From Polynucleobacter sp. UBA2650 (GTDB lineage Bacteria > Pseudomonadota > Gammaproteobacteria > Burkholderiales > Burkholderiaceae), in contig DENG01000005.1 in the NCBI GenBank assembly GCA_002359975.1, positions 8,129 through 20,763 on the forward strand: a stretch of DNA of 12,635 bases, given 5' to 3'. A model generated the notes under the pieces. That model worked only from the letters and a program-made list of their open reading frames with translations. It did not search any database and was not told where the DNA came from. The translations under genes were made by a program, and so were the position numbers. Shown here one piece after another: positions 7,475 through 12,635 of this stretch (position 1 is the stretch's first letter; every line of letters begins with the position of its first letter).

Positions 7475-8371
7475 CTAGGCCTGTCGCAGGCTCGAAAGGA
7501 CTGGGCGTGTTCCTAGCGACTCTATATTCAGCTTGCGCCAAAGAATAAATGCTTCTGCTGCTTGCTCCACCAACATTCCAAGACCATCACTAACCCGACA
7601 GCCGTTCTGCAGAGCCTGATGCATGAAAGGCGTGATCTTGCCGTAAAGTAAATCATAGGCAAAACAACTGGACTGGAATACATGCTTTGCGGCCAAATCG
7701 CTCAATGGGCTTTGCTGTTCCAAGCCGGCTGCGCTTGCATTAATAACCAAATCAAACAAAGGCACATTATCTTGCTCTAGTTTTAAGAGTGGCCAGGCCT
7801 CTAAATCCACCGCCATGGAATTGGCAAGATTTTTAAATGTAGCAACTAATTCTTCGGCCTTATGAATGGTCCGATTTACCACCACCAGACTATTTGGCGC
7901 TTCTTGCAGAATAGGGCCAATGATGCCGCGACTGGCGCCACCGGCGCCTACTATCAATACACGTTTGTTATTTAGCCCAATACCCTGTGACTGCAAATCA
8001 CGGACCAAGCCGATTCCATCCGTATTGTCACCAATCAATTGACCATTCTCAAGCCATAAGGTATTAACAGCACCCGCTAATTTGGCGCGTGGACTTAATT
8101 GCTGACATTGGACGAAAGCATCGAGCTTGAAAGGGACTGTTACATTGGCGCCCTTACCGCCCATTTGAAAAAAAGCAGCAAGCATCTTGGCGAATTGATC
8201 GAGCTCGGGCTGTATACGGATATAACTGATACGTTGTCCACTATTACGAGCAAATTGCTCATGAATTAAAGGGGATTTACTGTGCGCAATGGGATTGCCA
8301 AAGACAGCATACACATCCCTATCTTTAAAAAGCTCGGGCTCTAATCGCAACAGAAATGGATAAGCACTCAT
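7475..8371 (-). CDS. aroE: Shikimate dehydrogenase (NADP+)
   Basis: AroE reduces 3-dehydroshikimate to shikimate with NADPH in aromatic amino acid synthesis. The 298 residues are slightly longer than E. coli AroE (272) because of a 19-residue N-terminal extension. Motifs: YAVFGNPIAHSKSP (21-34) binding shikimate through its serines, KGANVTVPFKLDA (73-85) with catalytic Lys82, GDNTDG (114-119) with Asp118, Rossmann VLIVGAGGASRG (138-149), VVNRT (164-168), and DGLGMLVEQAAEAF (262-275). The usual NATS near the cofactor is NASAAG (211-216), a mild change. The NRT after the second strand fits NADP preference. The start overlaps the upstream gene's stop by 4 bases (ATGA). Methionines nearer the conserved core are absent, supporting this start. 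Confidence 0.94.
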   Translation of the reverse strand: MSAYPFLLRLEPELFKDRDVYAVFGNPIAHSKSPLIHEQFARNSGQRISYIRIQPELDQFAKMLAAFFQMGGKGANVTVPFKLDAFVQCQQLSPRAKLAGAVNTLWLENGQLIGDNTDGIGLVRDLQSQGIGLNNKRVLIVGAGGASRGIIGPILQEAPNSLVVVNRTIHKAEELVATFKNLANSMAVDLEAWPLLKLEQDNVPLFDLVINASAAGLEQQSPLSDLAAKHVFQSSCFAYDLLYGKITPFMHQALQNGCRVSDGLGMLVEQAAEAFILWRKLNIESLGTRPVLSSLRQA

Positions 8372-9234
8372 TGATTCATGCCATTCTTTAATTCAAAACG
8401 GTTTCCAGATTGCTCTTTGGTGTCGCGTGTGAACTCAAAAGTAGAGACCCAATCCAAAATGTCGAGCTGCCGACGCATCTCTGGAGGAAAGGGGCCATAT
8501 GGTGCGGCCGCTCGCACAATCGCAATCGCTTGACGGTCTAACTCCCGAACTCCTGATGAACGGCTTACCTCAATACCTTCGCGTCCCTTACTATTTGTAG
8601 CAATATAGCCTTCAGCATCGACACTGACTGTTAAAACTAAGCTTCCATAGATAGGACGCCCCTGCACTCTCGGAAAGAAAGTATTGCCATAGGCCTCAAT
8701 CTTTTGGCGCATAGCATCGTAGTAATACGCAAAGGCCACGGTCTTTGTACTACTAGCGCTTAACACTGCCCGCCGCGGTAATCGCCCCTCGGGGCTAAGA
8801 CGTTTTGCTAACTCAGCCTCAAGAGCATTCATTTCTGTAATCTGTTTAGCCTCTTCCCCACTTCGTTTACCGGAAGCCTGTTTTTTATCAGCCTCTAATT
8901 TAGACAGCAACTGCTTTTGACGTTTCTCAAGTGCTTCCAATTTTGCATCTGCGCCCAAACGCGCGCGATGCATTGCGCTGGCATCTTGATTAATGGTCAA
9001 ACCACCCCCATCGAGATCTGCTTGGGCAAGCTTCTGTGCGTTTTGAGGTGGCGATTTAGTACTAGCATTTACTAGGACAACGCTTAATGGTGTACTTAGG
9101 CGACGATCCTGTTCCTGCGCCTCAAACCAGCGATGACCCAAAAGTAAGACGTGGACTAACAGAGAAAGAGCTAAGGCAATCCACAAGGGGCGGATACGGA
9201 TAGGCGGACGGGCCAGGTTCATAGTGAGGTTCAC
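8368..9234 (-). CDS. TonB/TolA-like energy transducer family protein
   Basis: This 288-residue protein has the TonB layout. A short cytoplasmic basic N-terminus precedes one membrane helix (about 18-33) with Ser24 and His28 spaced as in the SxxxH motif that couples TonB and TolA to their proton-driven motors. A periplasmic linker follows, then a TonB C-terminal domain (about 168-268) with FPRVQGRPIYGSLVLTVSV (187-205), SSGVRELDRQAIAIVRAA (226-243) and PYGPFPPEM (245-253). The linker is not the Pro-Lys repeat of classical TonB but a charged helical stretch rich in Lys, Glu, Ala and Leu (about 95-147), more like TolA domain II. No exbB, exbD or receptor gene lies nearby. The start is a GTG overlapping the RNase stop (GTGA). 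An in-frame ATG at 9222 (residue 5) is an equally possible start. The role is unknown: energising an outer-membrane process is inferred. Confidence 0.85.
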   Translation of the reverse strand: MNLTMNLARPPIRIRPLWIALALSLLVHVLLLGHRWFEAQEQDRRLSTPLSVVLVNASTKSPPQNAQKLAQADLDGGGLTINQDASAMHRARLGADAKLEALEKRQKQLLSKLEADKKQASGKRSGEEAKQITEMNALEAELAKRLSPEGRLPRRAVLSASSTKTVAFAYYYDAMRQKIEAYGNTFFPRVQGRPIYGSLVLTVSVDAEGYIATNSKGREGIEVSRSSGVRELDRQAIAIVRAAAPYGPFPPEMRRQLDILDWVSTFEFTRDTKEQSGNRFELKNGMNQ

Positions 9235-11237
9235 TCTGAAGAGCCCATTGCAATTTCATTAGAGGCTGCGGGCTCGCCTAGGTCGGGAAGGCTTTCAATC
9301 TCGACCAAACGAGCGGCAGCGGTCAATTGCAATAGATCGATATCCATAACCTCAATCTTAGCCCGAGCCATCCTCGCTTGATTGGCCAGCTCAGGAATCG
9401 GTAAATGCAAGGGGATAGGCTCAAGGCGGGACATTCCTTCTTTAAGATGACGGGCATGTATTAACTTGGGCAAGCCTTGCTGGGAAAGCCATCGTAAGCA
9501 CCAGTATTTTTCAATTCGATCTTGGTGCTCGCCATAGTGTTGATAAACGTTCTCAAAGTCAGCAGCAATCCCCATCAAGGTCGCATCTTTGGGCGAGAAT
9601 GGTGCCACCATCTTTGCGGTTACTCCATTTCGGACGAGTGCTATTAATTGCCATTGATTCAATAAATCAGAATAGCGTCGCAAGGGGGATGTGCACCATG
9701 CATAGAAATCAAGGCCCAAGCCCTCATGAGGTCCCGGAGTTGTTTGCATACGTGTACGCTGAGGGCCCCAACCCTTTTGGGTTCTAAATAGAGCGGGCAG
9801 GCCGTGCTCTGCTAACTGCTGTCCCCAAATGCGATTACACAAAATCATGCATTCTGCAACGATCGAATCCAAAATAGAACCGCGTAAGCGTGGCTCTATT
9901 TCTACGACACTTTGATCAGCGCTAATATGGAAATTAAAGTCTCGTGCTAAGGCATTGGTATCACTAATACCGAGTTGCTCAACCCGCAAGCCATTTTTTT
10001 CACGTTGCTCTTGACGCTTGCTATGTAAAAACTTGGCCAAGTTCCAAAGGATGGATAACTCTTTTTGATAGGGTAAGCCTGCGGCGGGATCCATCAAAGA
10101 CTCTTCATTGACACTCTCCTCCAGATCATCTAAACGCAAATTGGCCTCGATGGGAACTAACTCTATCTTGGTTTCAGGTAATTGATCTAATAACTCTCCC
10201 TGAGCACTGATTTCTACATAAAGAGAAACTGCTGGACAAACTTTTCCTTGGTCTAAAGAAAAATAATGGATAAAGCTTTCTGGGAGCATGGTGATCTTAT
10301 TGCCCGGAAAGTAGGCGGTAGACATTCGCTGGCGGGCCACTTGATCAAATGGATCATCCTTCTGTATCAATAGACCTGGTGCAGCGATATGTATACCCAA
10401 TCGATAATGCCCGTGTTCAATAGGCGTTAGAGATAAAGCGTCATCAATCTCCGTAGTACTTGAATCGTCAATTGAGAACGCTCGCACTTGGGCAGTGGGT
10501 AAGCCCTCTATACATGCTTTCCATACATCCGGTGCAATACTAAAATCTGCCGAAAATCCAACCCCGCCCGGAAAATGCTGGCGTAAGAACTGTCCATGGT
10601 GATAAGTCAGGGGGGAATCCAATGCCCCACAACGCATCATTAACTGGGCTGGATGCTCGCCGGTCTGTTCACAAGCTCCACTAAAGGCTTTATACGCAAG
10701 GCTGTTTTTATCAGGCGAGAATAGCAATGTATTCACCTGCGGTCGTAATGCCTCAGGCATTTGGCCTGCCACAAGGTCTGACTGCCATAACGCTTGCTGT
10801 TCTAATTCTTTTCGCTTGCGCTCAATCGCAGCCAAACCGGCCTGGAGTTGCTCAAGCGGAGCCCGCATAAATTTTCCGCGGCCCTTGCGACGAAAATAGA
10901 CGGGGGCTCCTTGTAATGCAATGGCCAAGGCGACGAGTTGTTCGGTTGATACCGCATCTCCGAAGTATTCTTTAGCTATCGTTGAAAACAAGAACTCTTC
11001 ATCCGGTGCGCAATCCCATAACAACTGTAAATCAATCGTTTGGGCCAATTGATTGGCGTTGGTAATGAGCGTTTGTGCGTCGGGCTTTTCAAATTCTAGC
11101 CATACCTCTTTTGCCTTAATCTTAAGATGCTTGCCCGATAGTGCACTAACCTGCCAAGACTGCGTATCACCAGAGCCCGAGGAAGATAAAACGGTAGCCG
11201 CACGTATATCGCCACCCTCCTCATACAGAAGATGCAT
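9231..11237 (-). CDS. RNase II/VacB family 3'-5' exoribonuclease
   Basis: The 668-residue protein has an RNB catalytic domain (about 247-590), which degrades single-stranded RNA from the 3' end using metal-binding acidic residues. The active-site segment FSIDDSSTTEIDDALSL is at 254-270. Aligned with E. coli RNase II, Asp257, Asp265 and Asp266 correspond to D201, D209 and D210, while D207 is Glu263. GNKITMLPE (312-320) and the C-terminal signature FYAWCTSPLRRYSDLLNQW (511-529) with Arg520 and Arg521 complete the domain. The N-terminal 200 residues and C-terminal 75 residues show no cold-shock or S1 domain I can recognise by eye, although divergent OB folds may be present. It is shorter than RNase R and nearer RNase II (644 aa). 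The ATG at 11237 shares a base with the preceding SDR gene's stop (TAATG). I avoid choosing between rnb and rnr. Confidence 0.92.
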   Translation of the reverse strand: MHLLYEEGGDIRAATVLSSSGSGDTQSWQVSALSGKHLKIKAKEVWLEFEKPDAQTLITNANQLAQTIDLQLLWDCAPDEEFLFSTIAKEYFGDAVSTEQLVALAIALQGAPVYFRRKGRGKFMRAPLEQLQAGLAAIERKRKELEQQALWQSDLVAGQMPEALRPQVNTLLFSPDKNSLAYKAFSGACEQTGEHPAQLMMRCGALDSPLTYHHGQFLRQHFPGGVGFSADFSIAPDVWKACIEGLPTAQVRAFSIDDSSTTEIDDALSLTPIEHGHYRLGIHIAAPGLLIQKDDPFDQVARQRMSTAYFPGNKITMLPESFIHYFSLDQGKVCPAVSLYVEISAQGELLDQLPETKIELVPIEANLRLDDLEESVNEESLMDPAAGLPYQKELSILWNLAKFLHSKRQEQREKNGLRVEQLGISDTNALARDFNFHISADQSVVEIEPRLRGSILDSIVAECMILCNRIWGQQLAEHGLPALFRTQKGWGPQRTRMQTTPGPHEGLGLDFYAWCTSPLRRYSDLLNQWQLIALVRNGVTAKMVAPFSPKDATLMGIAADFENVYQHYGEHQDRIEKYWCLRWLSQQGLPKLIHARHLKEGMSRLEPIPLHLPIPELANQARMARAKIEVMDIDLLQLTAAARLVEIESLPDLGEPAASNEIAMGSSE

Positions 11238-11965
11238 TAGAGAGAAATCCCGCCGCTGGCTTCAATGGTCACGCCATTGACATAACTTGACTCGTCACTC
11301 GCTAAAAAGAGGTACACATTGGCTATCTCTTCGGGGGATCCCAGGCGCGACATCCAAGACCGCTTCTCAATCCCTTGCAAAATATCTTCTGGCATTGCCT
11401 TCACCATCTCTGTGGCGATAAAACCTGGGCAAACTGCATTGACGCGAATGCCCTTCTGACCAAACTCTCTTGCCCAAGTCTTGGTAAATCCAATTACGCC
11501 GAATTTAGAAGCTGAGTAATTGGTCTGCCCAAAATTGCCATATAAACCTACTACGCTTGAAGCGTTGATAATCGAGCCTTTTTTTGCCTCAAGCATGTGG
11601 GGAACAATAATTTGCGTACAGTTAAATACACCCTTTAAGTTGACATCAATCACCTCATCAAATTGCTGCTCAGTCATTTTGACCAAGCGGGCATCTTGAG
11701 TAATGCCCGCATTGTTAATCAATATATCGATATGCTGATGCTTGGCAATCACCTCATCGACCACCGCTTGAATACTGGCGCGATCAGTAACGTTCATGAC
11801 ATAGGGCTCGGCCTGCTTCAGTTGAGATGCCGCTTCTTTGACCGCATTCGCATTAAGGTCCGTCAGTATGACCTTCGCACCCTCTTCATCAAAGCGCTTG
11901 GCGGTAGCAAAACCAATGCCATTGGCACCGCCCGTAATTAAAGCCACTTTATTGCGTAATCGCAT
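11237..11965 (-). CDS. Short-chain dehydrogenase/reductase, FabG/3-hydroxyacyl type
   Basis: A 242-residue classical SDR, probably interconverting 3-oxoacyl and 3-hydroxyacyl thioesters. Motifs: TGGANGIG (11-18), NNAG (84-87), the catalytic Ser137 in NASSVVG, YSASK with Tyr150 and Lys154, and PGFIATEM (180-187). The stretch [20 protein letters not shown] (88-107) is typical of FabG-like proteins. Unlike E. coli FabG, the glycine motif lacks a basic residue and strand 2 ends in Asp36 (VILTDLN), features that usually mean NAD(H) rather than NADP(H). I chose the ATG at 11965 because AAAAAGGAG lies 5 bases upstream; a GTG at 11968 would be only 2 bases from that site. It lies 2 bases after the mpl stop and overlaps the RNase start by one base. 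The substrate is not determined. Confidence 0.92.
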   Translation of the reverse strand: MRLRNKVALITGGANGIGFATAKRFDEEGAKVILTDLNANAVKEAASQLKQAEPYVMNVTDRASIQAVVDEVIAKHQHIDILINNAGITQDARLVKMTEQQFDEVIDVNLKGVFNCTQIIVPHMLEAKKGSIINASSVVGLYGNFGQTNYSASKFGVIGFTKTWAREFGQKGIRVNAVCPGFIATEMVKAMPEDILQGIEKRSWMSRLGSPEEIANVYLFLASDESSYVNGVTIEASGGISL

Positions 11966-11967
11966 CA

Positions 11968-12635
11968 CTACTCCTTTTTACTGTTTCTGATTTCTACTTC
12001 AGACAAGCGCTGCAATATTTTTTGATGCACACCACCAAAGCCACCATTACTCATTACCAAAATATGATCGCCCGGTTTTGCAGATGTACAAATACTCTCT
12101 ACGAGGCGACCTAAATCCTGAAAACTTTTACCGCGCTCCGCTAAAGGAGCGATAGCCTCTTGCAAGTCCCAGCCCAGAGCATCCTTGCCACTAATTGCGC
12201 CATATGCAAAGACCAAATCAGCAGCGTGCAAGCTCTCCGGGAGTTGTGATTTCATAACCCCTAACTTCATCGTATTAGAACGAGGCTCTAATACTGCTAG
12301 GATACGTTCATTACCGACCCGCTTTCGAAGACCATCGAGTGTCGTTGCAATCGCTGTGGGATGATGCGCAAAATCATCATAAACATGAATATGATTCTTA
12401 ATACCAATTAACTCAAGACGCCGTTTCACATTCTTAAACTCAGCCAGCGCCTTCGCAGCATCTTCCGGATGAATACCAATATGGTTTGCCGCTGCTATAG
12501 CAGCTAGAGCGTTCATTTGATTGTGCTTGCCCATCACCCCAGAGTTGCTTGCCCAATGGACCTCAGCGCATTTTTGCCCTCTCTGTAGAACTGCAAAATC
12601 AGCACCTGGCTTCCCTTCTGCATTCAGCAGGTCTA
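11968..12635 (-). CDS. mpl: UDP-MurNAc:tripeptide ligase Mpl (3' part; 5' end outside window)
   Basis: Mpl attaches the recycled murein tripeptide L-Ala-D-Glu-meso-DAP to UDP-MurNAc, bypassing MurC, MurD and MurE. About 222 C-terminal residues are present, roughly half of a ~460-residue enzyme. The frame is open to the right edge: codons above 12537 read on as ...[17 protein letters not shown], so the GTG/ATG at 12537/12534 is internal and not the start. Visible Mur-ligase signatures are [15 protein letters not shown], which binds nucleotide and positions the fold, [11 protein letters not shown], and [12 protein letters not shown], which is characteristic of Mpl rather than Mur[13 protein letters not shown] follows, another Mpl hallmark. 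The TAG stop (11970-11968) is 2 bases from the SDR start, so mpl is the first visible gene of the six-gene operon. Its promoter is outside the window. Confidence 0.94.
   Translation of the reverse strand, partial: DLLNAEGKPGADFAVLQRGQKCAEVHWASNSGVMGKHNQMNALAAIAAANHIGIHPEDAAKALAEFKNVKRRLELIGIKNHIHVYDDFAHHPTAIATTLDGLRKRVGNERILAVLEPRSNTMKLGVMKSQLPESLHAADLVFAYGAISGKDALGWDLQEAIAPLAERGKSFQDLGRLVESICTSAKPGDHILVMSNGGFGGVHQKILQRLSEVEIRNSKKE

Noticed and set aside
7470..7541. TTG at 7541 as the mtgA start
   Set aside because: It would add 24 residues without family similarity and overlap aroE by 67 bases; the ATG at 7469 gives the usual length and begins right at the membrane anchor.
7736..7741. Altered NATS motif in aroE as a sign of an inactive paralogue
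   Set aside because: The change to NASAAG is mild and all catalytic residues (Lys82, Asp118) and other motifs are intact.
12534..12537. GTG/ATG as the start of mpl
   Set aside because: The frame continues without a stop to the window edge with Mpl-like sequence upstream, and the codons lie inside the conserved GKHNxxNALAA region.

Overview
The window looks like ordinary chromosomal sequence from a free-living Gram-negative bacterium, most likely a betaproteobacterium of the Burkholderiaceae. The protein sequences, the moderate GC content and the tightly packed small genome suggest Polynucleobacter or a close relative. This placement is inferred from recognised families and gene order (maeB beside thiL-pgpA-pncC; an RNase II family gene, a TonB-like gene, aroE and mtgA in a row). 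No database search was possible. No rRNA, tRNA, CRISPR array, insertion sequence or prophage gene was seen.

Layout from left to right: a possible truncated minus-strand gene (1-50); maeB, a malic enzyme with a phosphotransacetylase-like tail (166-2502, minus); a 229-base divergent control region with a perfect 7-bp inverted repeat, a plausible promoter and a short ORF with an ideal ribosome binding site; a plus-strand run thiL-pgpA-pncC (2732-4840), with pgpA and pncC overlapping by one base; corA (4852-5823, minus), convergent with pncC; pyrF (5864-6727, plus), divergent from corA across only 40 bases; and a strong bidirectional terminator (6726-6761). After that comes a six-gene minus-strand operon read from the right edge: mpl (5' end outside the window), an SDR oxidoreductase, an RNase II family exoribonuclease, a TonB/TolA-like protein, aroE and mtgA. 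Every junction in that operon is an overlap of 1-4 bases or a gap of 2-5 bases, so co-transcription and translational coupling are very likely.

Functionally this is housekeeping metabolism: malate to pyruvate (MaeB), thiamine diphosphate synthesis (ThiL), phosphatidylglycerol synthesis (PgpA), pyridine nucleotide salvage (PncC), magnesium/divalent cation transport (CorA), UMP synthesis (PyrF) and the shikimate pathway (AroE). Envelope work is done by Mpl (murein peptide recycling), MtgA (glycan polymerisation) and the TonB/TolA-like protein.

I found no clear candidate for a new biological system. The points most worth a second look are the orphan TonB-like protein with a TolA-like charged linker, the control region between maeB and thiL, the pyrF start (palindrome over the start codon, no Shine-Dalgarno, A6G7 run), an Asp-to-Glu change in the RNase catalytic motif, and NAD-type rather than NADP-type cofactor residues in the FabG-like SDR.
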